Shown here: positions 10,711-21,380 of the stretch, in pieces
Numbering within the stretch: the first letter of the stretch is position 1
Layout of the letters: every line of letters starts with the position of its first letter
NCBI GenBank assembly: GCA_023375785.1
Contig: SZWC01016327.1
Coordinates: 1-31,827, forward strand
DNA: 31,827 nt
DNA from: Penium margaritaceum
Lineage: Eukaryota; Streptophyta; Zygnematophyceae; Desmidiales; Peniaceae
Direction of reading: 5' to 3'
The notes under the pieces: model-generated
What the model was told of the DNA's origin: nothing
The model's input: the letters and a program-made list of their open reading frames with translations, nothing else
Database searches by the model: none
Made by a program: the position numbers and the translations under genes

Positions 10711-10842
10711 GATGTGCCAGCGTTGTGCAAGAGTTGTCCGAGTGTTGTGCCAGAGTCGTGCCAGTGTTGTGCCAGAGTTGTGCCAGCGTTGTGCAAGAGT
10801 TGTCCGAGTGTTGTGCCAGAGTCGTGCCAGTGTTGTGCCCGA
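10711..10842 (+). repeat. 66-bp tandem duplication (6 units, 2 copies)
   Basis: The block with a CGTTGTGCAAGA segment, a TCCGAGT unit, a GTCGTGCC unit and a CAGT-ended unit appears at about 10711-10776 and again at about 10777-10842. The opening unit differs (GATG in the first copy, GTTG in the second). It lies inside one of the GATG/TCCGAG modules and explains why that module pair is spaced 517 bp instead of 451 bp. Confidence 0.83.
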
Positions 10843-12459
10843 GGTGTGCCAGAGTTGTGCCAGAGTTGTGCCAGTGTTGTGCCATAGTTGTGTTAGATTT
10901 TTGTCAGAGTTGTGCCAAAGTTGTGCCAGATTTGTGCTAGAGTTGTGCCAGAGTGGTGCCAGAGTTGTGCCAGAGTTTGGCCAGAGTTGTGCCGGAGTTG
11001 TGCCAGAGTTGTGCCAGAGTTCTGCCGGAGTTGTGCCACAGTTTTGCCACAGTTGTGCCAGAGTTGCGCCACAGTTGTGCCAGAGTTGTGCTAGAGCTGA
11101 GCCAAGGTTGTGGCAGAGTTGTGCCAGAGTTGTTCCAGAGTTGTGCCAGCGTTGTGCCACAGTTGTGCCAGAGTTGAACCAGAGTTGTGCCAGAGTTGTG
11201 CCAAAGCTGTGCCATAGTTGTGCCTGAGATGTGCCAGCGTTGTGCCAGAGTTGTCCGAGAGTTGTCCCAGAGTCGTGCCAGTGTTGTGCCATAGTTGTGT
11301 CGGATTTGTGCAAGAGTTGTGCCAAATTTGTGCCAGATTTGTGCCAGAGTTGTGCCAGATTTGTGCCAGAGTTGTGCCAGAGTGGTGCCAGAGTTGTGCC
11401 AGAGTTCTTCCAGAGTTGTGCCAGAGTTGTGCCAGAATTGAGCCATGGTTGTGCCAGCGTTGTGCTAGAGTTGTGCCAGAGTTGTGCCAGAGTTCTGCCG
11501 GAGTTGTGCCACAGTTTTGCCACAGTTGTGTCAGAGTTGTTCCAGAATTGTGCCAGAGGTGTGCCGGAGTTGTACCAGAGTTGTGCCAGAGTTGAGCCAC
11601 AGTTGTGCCAGAGTTGTGCTTGAGTTCTCCTTGCGTTGTGCAATGGTTGTTTCAGAGTTGTGCCAGGGTTGTGCCAGATGTGTGCCAGTGTTGTGCCAAA
11701 GTTGTTCAAGAGTTGTGCCAGCGTTGTTCCAGAGTTGTGCACGCGTTCTGCCAGAGTTCTGCCAGAGTTGTGCCAGACTTGTGCCATAGTTGTGCCAGAG
11801 GTGTGCCAGAGTTGTGCCAGACTTGTGCCAGAGTTGGACCAGAGTTGTTCCAGAGTTGTGCCAAAGTTGTGCCAGATTTGTTCCACAGTTGTGTCACAGT
11901 TGTGCCAGAGTTGTGTGATAGTTGTGCCAGAGTTGTGCCAGAGTTGTACCAGAGTTGTGCCAGAGTTGTGCGAGAGTTGTGCCAGAGTTGTGCCAGAGTT
12001 GTGCCTGAGTTGTGCCAGAGTAGTGCCACAGTTGTGCCAGAGTTGTGCCAGAGCTGTGCCTGAGTTGTGCCAGAATTTAGCTAGAGTTGTGCCAGAGTTT
12101 ACCCAGAGTTGTGCCAGAGTTATGCCAGTGTTGTACCAGAGTTGTGGTATAGTTGTGCCATAGCTGTTTCATAGATGTGCCAGAGCTGTGCCAGAGTTGT
12201 TCGAGAGTTGTGCCAGACTTCTACCAAAATTGTGCCAGAGTTGTGCCAGAGTTGTGCCATATTTGTGCCAGAGTGGTGCCAGAGTTGTGCTAGAACTGTG
12301 CCAGAGTTGTGTCAGAGTTGTGCTAGAGTTTTGCCAGAGTCGTGCCAGAGTTGTGCCAGAGTTGAGCCAGGATTGTGCCATAGTTGAGCCAGAGTTGTGC
12401 CAGAGTTGTGCCAGAGTTCTGCAATAGTTGTGCCAGAGTTGTGCCATAGTTGTGCCTGA

Positions 12460-13060
12460 GATGTGCCAGTGTTGTGCTAGAGTTGTCAGAGAGTTGTGCC
12501 AGAGTCGTGCCAGTGTTGTGTCCGAGGTGTGCTAGAGTTGTGCTAGAGTTCTGCCAGTGTTGTACCATAGTTGTTTCAGATTTGTGTCAGAGTTGTGCCA
12601 CAGCTTTGCTAGATTTGTGTCAGAGTTGTGCCAGAGTGGTGCCAGAGTTGTGCCAGAGTTTGGCCAGAGTTGTGCCAGAGTTGTGCCAGATTTGTGCCAG
12701 AGTTGATGCATGGTTGTGCCAGCGTTGTGCCAGAGTTGTGCAGGAGTTGTGCCCCAGTTGTGCCGGAGTTGTGCCACAGTTTTGCCACAGTTGTGCCAGA
12801 GTTGGGCCAGAGTTGTGCCAGAGTTGTTCCAGAGTTGTGCCACAGCTGTGCCAGAGTTGTACCAGAGTTGTGCCATGGTTGTGCCAAAGCTGTGCCATTG
12901 TTGTGCCTGAGATGTGCCAGCGTTGTGCCAGAGTTGTCCGAGAGTTGTGCCAGAGTCGTGCCAGTGTTGTGACGGAGGTTTGCTTGAGTTGTGCCGGAGT
13001 TGTGCCAGTGTTGTGCCATAGTTGTGTCAGATTTCTGCGAGAGTTGTGCCAAAGTTGTGC
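12460..13060 (+). repeat. degenerate 451-bp higher-order module, locus 2 of 5
   Basis: A marker run (GATG unit, TC-CGAGA-like unit, GTCGTGCC unit, CAGT-ended unit) starts at 12460 and again at 12911, exactly 451 bp or 41 units later, and the sequence after both markers is similar for about 130 bases. The same spacing occurs at 10777/11228, 16112/16563, 21425/21876 and 24801/25252. Between the markers is the CATGG landmark (12709), a single copy of the C-C-C-C and C-C-G-G unit pair, and the G4T unit run. This looks like the remains of an older repeat of about 451 bp. Confidence 0.75.
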
Positions 13061-13251
13061 GACAGTTTTGCCACAGTTGTACCAGAGATGTGCCAGAGTT
13101 CTGCCAAAGTTGCACCAGAGTTTCGCCAGAGTTGTGCTAGAACTGTGCCAGAGTTGTGTCAGAGTGTTGCCAGAGTTGTGCTATAGTTGTGCCATAGCTG
13201 TGTCAGAGTTGTGCCAGAGCTGTGCCTGAGTTGTGCCAGCGTTGTGCCACA

Positions 13252-14582
13252 GTTGTGCCGGAGTTGTGCCCCAGTTGTGCCGGAGTTGTGCCCCAGTTGT
13301 GCCGGAGTTGTGCCCCAGTTGTGCCGGAGTTGTGCCCCAGTTGTGCCGGAGTTGTGCCCCAGTTGTGCCGGAGTTGTGCCCCAGTTGTGCCGGAGTTGTG
13401 CCCCAGTTGTGCCGGAGTTGTGCCCCAGTTGTGCCGGAGTTGTGCCCCAGTTGTGCCGGAGTTGTGCCCCAGTTGTGCCGGAGTTGTGCCCCAGTTGTGC
13501 CGGAGTTGTGCCCCAGTTGTGCCGGAGTTGTGCCCCAGTTGTGCCGGAGTTGTGCCCCAGTTGTGCCGGAGTTGTGCCCCAGTTGTGCCGGAGTTGTGCC
13601 CCAGTTGTGCCGGAGTTGTGCCCCAGTTGTGCCGGAGTTGTGCCCCAGTTGTGCCGGAGTTGTGCCCCAGTTGTGCCGGAGTTGTGCCCCAGTTGTGCCG
13701 GAGTTGTGCCCCAGTTGTGCCGGAGTTGTGCCCCAGTTGTGCCGGAGTTGTGCCCCAGTTGTGCCGGAGTTGTGCCCCAGTTGTGCCGGAGTTGTGCCCC
13801 AGTTGTGCCGGAGTTGTGCCCCAGTTGTGCCGGAGTTGTGCCCCAGTTGTGCCGGAGTTGTGCCCCAGTTGTGCCGGAGTTGTGCCCCAGTTGTGCCGGA
13901 GTTGTGCCCCAGTTGTGCCGGAGTTGTGCCCCAGTTGTGCCGGAGTTGTGCCCCAGTTGTGCCGGAGTTGTGCCCCAGTTGTGCCGGAGTTGTGCCCCAG
14001 TTGTGCCGGAGTTGTGCCCCAGTTGTGCCGGAGTTGTGCCCCAGTTGTGCCGGAGTTGTGCCCCAGTTGTGCCGGAGTTGTGCCCCAGTTGTGCCGGAGT
14101 TGTGCCCCAGTTGTGCCGGAGTTGTGCCCCAGTTGTGCCGGAGTTGTGCCCCAGTTGTGCCGGAGTTGTGCCCCAGTTGTGCCGGAGTTGTGCCCCAGTT
14201 GTGCCGGAGTTGTGCCCCAGTTGTGCCGGAGTTGTGCCCCAGTTGTGCCGGAGTTGTGCCCCAGTTGTGCCGGAGTTGTGCCCCAGTTGTGCCGGAGTTG
14301 TGCCCCAGTTGTGCCGGAGTTGTGCCCCAGTTGTGCCGGAGTTGTGCCCCAGTTGTGCCGGAGTTGTGCCCCAGTTGTGCCGGAGTTGTGCCCCAGTTGT
14401 GCCGGAGTTGTGCCCCAGTTGTGCCGGAGTTGTGCCCCAGTTGTGCCGGAGTTGTGCCCCAGTTGTGCCGGAGTTGTGCCCCAGTTGTGCCGGAGTTGTG
14501 CCCCAGTTGTGCCGGAGTTGTGCCCCAGTTGTGCCGGAGTTGTGCCCCAGTTGTGCCGGAGTTGTGCCCCAGTTGTGCCGGA
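13252..14582 (+). repeat. higher-order array: 22-bp period, about 60.5 copies
   Basis: Dimer of GTTGTGCCGGA (A9G) and GTTGTGCCCCA (A9C+G10C). The A9G unit starts at 13252 and every 22 bp to 14572, giving 61 of these and 60 of the other, with no mismatch that I saw. Each dimer carries one CCGG, so the array has 61 regularly spaced CpG sites, far more than any other part of the window. Single copies of the same dimer sit in the diverged modules near 12750, 16400 and 21715, directly followed by the same G10C unit that ends this array at 14583, so a dimer of that kind is the likely seed. Confidence 0.97.
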
Positions 14583-15429
14583 GTTGTGCCACAGTTGTGC
14601 CACAGTTGTTCCAGAGTTGTGCCAGAGTTGAGCCAGGGTTGTGCCATAGTTGTGCAAGAGTTTTGCCAGAGTTCTGCCAGAGTTGTGCCGGAGTTCTGCC
14701 ATAGGTTTGCAACTGTTGTGCCAGAGTTGTGCCAAAGTTGTGCCAGAGTTGTGCCAAAGTTGTGCCAGAGTTATTCCATAGTTGTGCCAGAGTTGTGCCA
14801 GAGTGGTGCCAGAGTTGTGCCAGAGTTGTGCCCGAGTTGTGCCAGAGCTGTGGCAGAATGTGCAAGAGTTCTGCCAAAAGGTTTGCAAGAGTTGTGCCAA
14901 TGTTGTGCCAGAGTTGTGCCAGAGTTGTGCCATAGTTGTGCCTAAGTCGTGCCAGAGCTGTGCCATAGTTGTGCCAGAGTTGTGCCAGATTTGTGCCATA
15001 GTTGTGCCATAGTTGTGTCAGAGGTGTGCCAGATTTGTGCCAGATATGTACAAGAGCTCTGCAAGCGTTGTGCCAAAGTTGTGCCATACCTGTGCCAGAT
15101 TTGTTCCAGAATTGTGCCAGAGTTGTGCCAAAGTTGTGCCAGACTTGTGCCAGAGTTGTGCACGAGTTGTGCCAGAGTTCTGCCAAAGTTGTGCCAGACT
15201 TGTGCCAGAGTTGTGCCAGATTTGTGCCAGAGTTGTGCTTGAGTTGTGCCAGAGTTGGACCAGAGTTGTTCCAGAGTTGTGCCATAGTTGTGCCACATTT
15301 GTTCTACAGTTGTGTCACCGTTGTGCCAGAGTTGTGTGATCGTTGTGCCAGAGTTGTGCCATAGTTGTTCTAGAGTTGTGCCAGAGTTGTGCCAGAGTTG
15401 TGCCAGTGTTGTGCCAGAGTTGTGCCAGA
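14583..15429 (+). repeat. diverged monomers, modular
   Basis: About 77 variant units. The first part (to about 14960) resembles 9280-9690 and 19090-19440. At 14858-14867 a unit of 10 bp is followed by a normal unit and then a unit of 12 bp at 14879-14890, so the register is lost and restored within 33 bases. From about 15000 to 15360 the sequence is collinear with about 23460-23830: both have GATATG, a CAAGCG junction, a GTTGGACC unit and a TGTGTGAT unit in this order. No gene is visible. Confidence 0.85.
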
Positions 15430-15561
15430 GTTGAGCCAGGGTTGTGCCAGAGTTGTGCCAGAGTTGAGCCAGGGTTGTGCCAGAGTTGTGCCAGAGTTGA
15501 GCCAGGGTTGTGCCAGAGTTGTGCCAGAGTTGAGCCAGGGTTGTGCCAGAGTTGTGCCAGA
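15430..15561 (+). repeat. short higher-order array: 33-bp period, 4 copies
   Basis: Three-unit repeat of GTTGAGCCAGG (T5A+A11G) followed by two consensus units. The first unit type starts at 15430, 15463, 15496 and 15529. Since 33 bp is a multiple of 3, each plus frame reads its own 11-residue repeat here. A single GTTGAGCCAGG unit is common elsewhere (near 9350, 10584, 14630, 19117), so this is a small local expansion. Confidence 0.92.
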
Positions 15562-16704
15562 GTTGTGCCAGAGCTGTGCCTGAGTTGTGCCAGAATTTTT
15601 CCAGAGTTGTGCCAAAGTTTACCCAGAGTTGTGCCAGATTTATGCCAGTGTTCTACCAGAGTTGTGCTATAGTTGTTCGATAGTTGTGTCATAGTTGTGC
15701 CAGAGCTGTGCAAGAGTTGTTTGAGATTTGTGCCAGACTTTTGCCAAAATTCTGCCAGAGTTGTGCCAGAGTTGTGCCAGAGTTGTGCCATTGTTGTGCC
15801 AGAGTGGTGCCAGAGTTGTGCTAGAGCTTTGCCAGAGTTTTGTCAGAGTTGTGCTAGAGTTTTGCCATAGTTGTGCTAGAGTTGTGCCAGAGTTGAGCCA
15901 GAGTTGTGCCAGAGTTCTGCCATGGTTGTGCCGGAGTTGTGCCATAGTATTGCCACAGTTGTGCCAGAGTTGTGCCAGAGTTGAGCCAGGGTTGTGCCAG
16001 AGTTGTGCCAGAGGTGTTCCAGGGTTGTGCCAGAGTTGTGCCAGAGTTGTGCCATAATCATGCCAGAGTTATGCCAAAGTTGTGCCAAAGTTGTGCCATA
16101 GTTGTGCGTGAGATGTGCCAGTGTTGTGCAAGAGTTGTCCGAGTGTTGTGCCAGAGTCGTGCCATTGTTGTGCCCGAGGTGTGCCAGAGTTGAGCCAGAG
16201 TTGTGCCACTATTGTGCCATAGTTGTGTCAGATTTTTGTCAGAGTTGTGCCAGAGTTGTGCCAGATTTGTGTCAGAGTTGTGCCAGAGTGGTGCCAGAGT
16301 TGTGCCAGAGTTTGGCCAGATTTGTGCCATAGTTGTGCCAGAGTTGTGCCAGAGCTGATCCATGGTTGTGCCAGCGTTGTGCCAGAGTTGTGCAGGAGTT
16401 GTGCCCCAGTTGTGCCGGAGTTGTGCCACATTTTTGCCACAGTTGTGCCAGAGTTGCGCCAGAGTTGTGCCACAGTTGTTCCAGAGTTGTGCCACAGCTG
16501 TGCCAGAGTTGTACCAGAGTTGTGCCATGGTTGTGCCAAATCTGTGCCATTGTTGTGCCTGAGATGTGCCAGCGTTGTGCCAGAGTTGTCCGAGAGTTGT
16601 GCCAGAGTCGTGCCAGGGTTGTGACGGAGGTGTGCTTGAGTTGTGCCGGAGTTGTGCCAGTGTTGTGCCATAGTTGTGTCAGATTTCTGCGAGAGTTGTG
16701 CCAA

Positions 16705-16922
16705 AGTTGTGCCAGATTTGTGCCAGAGTTGTGCCAGAGTGGTGCCAGAGTTGTGCTAGAGTTTGGCCAGAGTTGTGCCAGAGTTGTGCCACAGTTGTGC
16801 CGGAGTTGTGCCAGAGTTGTGCCAGATTTGTGCCAGAGTTGTGCCAGAGTGGTGCCAGAGTTGTGCTAGAGTTTGGCCAGAGTTGTGCCAGAGTTGTGCC
16901 ACAGTTGTGCCGGAGTTGTGCC
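16705..16922 (+). repeat. 110-bp tandem duplication (10 units, 2 copies)
   Basis: The block holding a G1T unit (TTTGTGCCAGA), a T3G unit (GTGGTGCC), a C8T unit, a GTTTGGCC unit, a G10C unit and an A9G unit is present at 16705-16814 and repeated directly after it. I saw no difference between the copies up to about 16922. Confidence 0.87.
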
Positions 16923-17134
16923 ATAGTTGTGCCAAAGTTGTGCCACAGTTTTGCCACAGTTGTGCCGCTGTTGCGCCAGAGTTGTGCCAGAGTTGTTCTA
17001 GAGTTGTGTCACAGTTGTGCCAGAGTTGTACCAGGGTTGTGCCAGAGTTGTGCCAAAGCTGTGCCATTGTTGTGCCTGGGATGTGCCAGCGTTGTGCCAG
17101 AGTTGTCCACGAATTCTGCCAGAGTTGTGCCAGT

Positions 17135-17318
17135 GTTGTGCCATAGTTGTGTCAGATTTGTGCCAGAGTTGTGCCAAAAGTGTGCCAGATTTGTGCCAGA
17201 GTTGTGCCACATTTGTGCCAGAGTTGTGCCATAGTTGTGTCAGATTTGTGCCAGAGTTGTGCCAAAAGTGTGCCAGATTTGTGCCAGAGTTGTGCCACAT
17301 TTGTGCCAGAGTTGTGCC
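17135..17318 (+). repeat. 88-bp tandem duplication (8 units, 2 copies)
   Basis: The block with a C7T unit (TGTGTCAGA), a CCAAAAG junction and a CCACATTTG junction occurs at 17135-17222 and 17223-17310, and identity runs on to about 17318. It lies inside a GATG/TCCGAG-type module. A second 88-bp duplication with other content is at about 24713-24888. Confidence 0.87.
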
Positions 17319-17547
17319 AGAGTGGTGCCAGAGTTGTGCCAGAGTTTTGCCTGAGTTGTGCCAGAGTTGTGCCAGAGTTGTGCCCGAGTTGAGCCATGGT
17401 TGTGCCAGCGTTGTGCCAGAGTTGTGCCAGAGTTTTGCCAGAGTTGTGCCGGAGTTGTGCCACAGTTTTGCCACAGTTGTTCCAGAGTTGCGCCAGAGTT
17501 GTGCCAGAGTTGTTCCAGAATTGTGCCAGAGTTGTGCCAGAGTTGTA

Positions 17548-19000
17548 CCAGAGTTGTGCCAGAGTTGTGCCAGAGGTGTGCCAGAGTTGTGCCAGAGTTG
17601 TGCTAGAGTTGTGCCTGAGTTGTGCCAGAGCTGTGGCAGAATGTGCAAGAGTTGTGCCAAAAGGTTTGCAAGAGTTGTGCCAATATTGTGCCAGAGTTGT
17701 GCCAGAGTTGTACCGGACTTGTACGAGGGTTGTGCTAGAGTTGTGCAAACGTTGTTCCAGAGTTGTGCTAGAAATCTGCCAGAGTTGTGCCAGAGTTGTG
17801 CCAGCGTTGTGCCAGAGTTGTCCGAGAGTTGTCCCAGAGTCGTGCCAGTGTTGTGCCATAGTTGTGTCAGATTTCTGCGAGAGTTGTGCCAAAGTTGTGC
17901 CAGATTTGTGCCAGAGTTGTGCTTGAGTTGTCCTAGCGTTGTGCAATAGTTGTTTCAGAGTTGTGCCAGGGTTGTGCCAGATTTTTGCCAGTATTGTGCC
18001 AGAGTTTTGCCAGAGTTGTGCCGGAGTTGTGCCAGAGTTGTGCCAGAGTTCTGCCGGAGTTGTGCCACAGTTTTGCCACAGTTGTTCCAGAGTTGTGCCA
18101 GAGTTGTGCCAGAGGTGTGCCAGAGTTGTGCCAGAGTTGTGCTAGAGTTGTGCCTGAGTTGTGCCAGAGCTGTGGCAGAATGTGCAAGAGTTGTGCCAAA
18201 AGGTTTGCAAGAGTTGTGCCAATATTGTGCCAGAGTTGTGCCAGAGTTGTACCGGACTTGTACGAGGGTTGTGCTAGAGTTGTGCAAACGTTGTTCCAGA
18301 GTTGTGCTAGAAATCTGCCAGAGTTGTGCCAGAGTTGTGCCAGCGTTGTGCCAGAGTTGTCCGAGAGTTGTCCCAGAGTCGTGCCAGTGTTGTGCCATAG
18401 TTGTGTCAGATTTCTGCGAGAGTTGTGCCAAAGTTGTGCCAGATTTGTGCCAGAGTTGTGCTTGAGTTGTCCTAGCGTTGTGCAATAGTTGTTTCAGAGT
18501 TGTGCCAGGGTTGTGCCAGATTTTTGCCAGTATTGTGCCAGAGTTTTGCCAGAGTTGTGCCGGAGTTGTGCCAGAGTTGTGCCAGAGTTCTGCCGGAGTT
18601 GTGCCACAGTTTTGCCACAGTTGTTCCAGAGTTGTGCCAGAGTTGTGCCAGAGGTGTGCCAGAGTTGTGCCAGAGTTGTGCTAGAGTTGTGCCTGAGTTG
18701 TGCCAGAGCTGTGGCAGAATGTGCAAGAGTTGTGCCAAAAGGTTTGCAAGAGTTGTGCCAATATTGTGCCAGAGTTGTGCCAGAGTTGTACCGGACTTGT
18801 ACGAGGGTTGTGCTAGAGTTGTGCAAACGTTGTTCCAGAGTTGTGCTAGAAATCTGCCAGAGTTGTGCCAGAGTTGTGCCAGCGTTGTGCCAGAGTTGTC
18901 CGAGAGTTGTCCCAGAGTCGTGCCAGTGTTGTGCCATAGTTGTGTCAGATTTCTGCGAGAGTTGTGCCAAAGTTGTGCCAGATTTGTGCCAGAGTTGTGC
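17548..19000 (+). repeat. higher-order array: 539-bp period, about 2.7 copies
   Basis: A 49-unit repeat. Landmarks recur at a spacing of 539 bases: GGTGTGCC at 17574 and 18113, the 10-bp unit at 17641, 18180 and 18719, and the CCTAGCG junction near 17934 and 18473. Identity with the next copy begins just after 17547 and stops at 19001. Every copy contains a paired register break (10-bp unit, normal unit, 12-bp unit), so the defect was amplified with the repeat. The block just upstream of the first copy (about 17465-17547) differs from the matching part of later copies by 66 bp of extra units. This is the longest period in the window. Confidence 0.93.
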
Positions 19001-19609
19001 CAGAGTGGTGCCAGAGTTGTGCTAGAGTTGTGCCAGAGTTGTGCCAGAGTGCTGCTAGAGTCGTGCCAGAGTTATGCAAGAGTATTGTCAGAGTTGTTCC
19101 AGAGTTGTGCCAGAGTTGAGCCAGGGTTGTGCCATAGTTGTGCAAGAGTTTTGCCAGAGTTCTGCCAGAGTTGTGCCGGAGTTCTGCCATAGGTTTGCAA
19201 CAGTTGTGCCAGAGTTGTGCCAAATTTGTGCCAGAGTTGTTCCATAGTTGTGCCAGAGTTGTGCCAGAGTGGTGCCAGAGTTGTGCTAGAGTTGTGCCTG
19301 AGTTGTGGCAGAGCTGTGGCAGAATGTGCAAGAGTTGTGCCAAAAGGTTTGCAAGAGTTGTGCCAATATTGTGCCAGAGTTGTGCCAGAGTTGTGCCATA
19401 GTTGTGCCTAAGTCGTGCCAGAGATGTGCCATAGTTGTGCCGGAGTTGTCCCAGTGTTGTGCCATAGTTGTGCGTGAGATGTGCCAGCGTTGTGCCAGAG
19501 TTATGCCAAAGTTGTGCCAAAGTTGTGCCAGACTTGTACCAGAATTGTGCCAGAGGTGTGCCAGAGTTGAGCCACAGTTGTGCCAGAGTTACGCCAGAGT
19601 TGTGTCAGA
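19001..19609 (+). repeat. diverged monomers
   Basis: About 55 variant units. From about 19040 to 19440 it matches 9280-9690 (AGTGCTGCTAG unit, TATTGTC unit, GAGCCAGGG unit, ATAGGTTTGC or CAGGTTTGC unit). The 10-bp and 12-bp irregular units occur here again at 19324-19333 and 19345-19356. A GATG marker is at 19478. The last unit before the pure array is C7T at 19599-19609. Confidence 0.85.
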
Positions 19610-21380
19610 GTTGTGCTAGAGTTGTGCTAGAGTTGTGCTAGAGTTGTGCTAGAGTTGTGCTAGAGTTGTGCTAGAGTTGTGCTAGAGTTGTGCTAGAGTT
19701 GTGCTAGAGTTGTGCTAGAGTTGTGCTAGAGTTGTGCTAGAGTTGTGCTAGAGTTGTGCTAGAGTTGTGCTAGAGTTGTGCTAGAGTTGTGCTAGAGTTG
19801 TGCTAGAGTTGTGCTAGAGTTGTGCTAGAGTTGTGCTAGAGTTGTGCTAGAGTTGTGCTAGAGTTGTGCTAGAGTTGTGCTAGAGTTGTGCTAGAGTTGT
19901 GCTAGAGTTGTGCTAGAGTTGTGCTAGAGTTGTGCTAGAGTTGTGCTAGAGTTGTGCTAGAGTTGTGCTAGAGTTGTGCTAGAGTTGTGCTAGAGTTGTG
20001 CTAGAGTTGTGCTAGAGTTGTGCTAGAGTTGTGCTAGAGTTGTGCTAGAGTTGTGCTAGAGTTGTGCTAGAGTTGTGCTAGAGTTGTGCTAGAGTTGTGC
20101 TAGAGTTGTGCTAGAGTTGTGCTAGAGTTGTGCTAGAGTTGTGCTAGAGTTGTGCTAGAGTTGTGCTAGAGTTGTGCTAGAGTTGTGCTAGAGTTGTGCT
20201 AGAGTTGTGCTAGAGTTGTGCTAGAGTTGTGCTAGAGTTGTGCTAGAGTTGTGCTAGAGTTGTGCTAGAGTTGTGCTAGAGTTGTGCTAGAGTTGTGCTA
20301 GAGTTGTGCTAGAGTTGTGCTAGAGTTGTGCTAGAGTTGTGCTAGAGTTGTGCTAGAGTTGTGCTAGAGTTGTGCTAGAGTTGTGCTAGAGTTGTGCTAG
20401 AGTTGTGCTAGAGTTGTGCTAGAGTTGTGCTAGAGTTGTGCTAGAGTTGTGCTAGAGTTGTGCTAGAGTTGTGCTAGAGTTGTGCTAGAGTTGTGCTAGA
20501 GTTGTGCTAGAGTTGTGCTAGAGTTGTGCTAGAGTTGTGCTAGAGTTGTGCTAGAGTTGTGCTAGAGTTGTGCTAGAGTTGTGCTAGAGTTGTGCTAGAG
20601 TTGTGCTAGAGTTGTGCTAGAGTTGTGCTAGAGTTGTGCTAGAGTTGTGCTAGAGTTGTGCTAGAGTTGTGCTAGAGTTGTGCTAGAGTTGTGCTAGAGT
20701 TGTGCTAGAGTTGTGCTAGAGTTGTGCTAGAGTTGTGCTAGAGTTGTGCTAGAGTTGTGCTAGAGTTGTGCTAGAGTTGTGCTAGAGTTGTGCTAGAGTT
20801 GTGCTAGAGTTGTGCTAGAGTTGTGCTAGAGTTGTGCTAGAGTTGTGCTAGAGTTGTGCTAGAGTTGTGCTAGAGTTGTGCTAGAGTTGTGCTAGAGTTG
20901 TGCTAGAGTTGTGCTAGAGTTGTGCTAGAGTTGTGCTAGAGTTGTGCTAGAGTTGTGCTAGAGTTGTGCTAGAGTTGTGCTAGAGTTGTGCTAGAGTTGT
21001 GCTAGAGTTGTGCTAGAGTTGTGCTAGAGTTGTGCTAGAGTTGTGCTAGAGTTGTGCTAGAGTTGTGCTAGAGTTGTGCTAGAGTTGTGCTAGAGTTGTG
21101 CTAGAGTTGTGCTAGAGTTGTGCTAGAGTTGTGCTAGAGTTGTGCTAGAGTTGTGCTAGAGTTGTGCTAGAGTTGTGCTAGAGTTGTGCTAGAGTTGTGC
21201 TAGAGTTGTGCTAGAGTTGTGCTAGAGTTGTGCTAGAGTTGTGCTAGAGTTGTGCTAGAGTTGTGCTAGAGTTGTGCTAGAGTTGTGCTAGAGTTGTGCT
21301 AGAGTTGTGCTAGAGTTGTGCTAGAGTTGTGCTAGAGTTGTGCTAGAGTTGTGCTAGAGTTGTGCTAGAGTTGTGCTAGA
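19610..21380 (+). repeat. pure 11-bp monomer array, 161 identical units
   Basis: GTTGTGCTAGA (C8T) is repeated 161 times from 19610 to 21380 without a mismatch that I could find. This is the only array whose period equals the basic unit. Each unit carries CTAG, which puts TAG in every frame on both strands, so there is no open frame across the whole 1.77 kb. The unit type is found singly in many diverged segments. The array begins right after a C7T unit and ends where consensus units resume at 21381, so both edges are sharp to one unit. Confidence 0.98.

Larger units (their letters stand above)
9271..13251 (+). repeat. longest stretch of diverged monomers, modular
   Basis: About 360 variant units with no uniform period. 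It is a mosaic of modules that recur elsewhere: a block at about 9280-9600 (AGTGCTGCTAG unit, TATTGTC unit, GGTTTGC unit) that matches about 19040-19440; a block around 10228 with a TTCGAGAG unit and CAAAATT units that matches about 12206, 15716 and 24296; and GATG/TCCGAG modules from 9710, 10711, 11228, 12460 and 12911. The 10-bp unit at 9557-9566 changes the register. About 12440-13060 is nearly the same as about 16090-16700 and 21400-22020. No gene is visible. Confidence 0.85.
15562..17547 (+). repeat. diverged monomers with 110-bp and 88-bp duplications
   Basis: About 180 variant units. The segment 15700-16060 matches the TTCGAG/CAAAATT module at about 10228, 12206 and 24299. The marker run appears at 16112 and 16563 (451 bp apart) and at 17080; CATGG landmarks are at 16361 and 17395. 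Two duplications of whole units are present and listed separately. The right end runs into the 539-bp repeat. No gene is visible. Confidence 0.85.

Noticed and set aside
13159..15285. Minus-strand frame of 708 codons resembling a low-complexity surface or adhesin-like protein
   Set aside because: The resemblance is only repetitive Ser, Thr, Gly, Asn and Gln content. The frame is a shadow of the 22-bp array, and a plus-strand frame covers the same bases.
19610..21380. Region without open frames as a possible non-coding RNA gene or regulatory island
   Set aside because: The lack of frames is fully explained by TAG in each identical 11-bp unit; there is no unique sequence in it.
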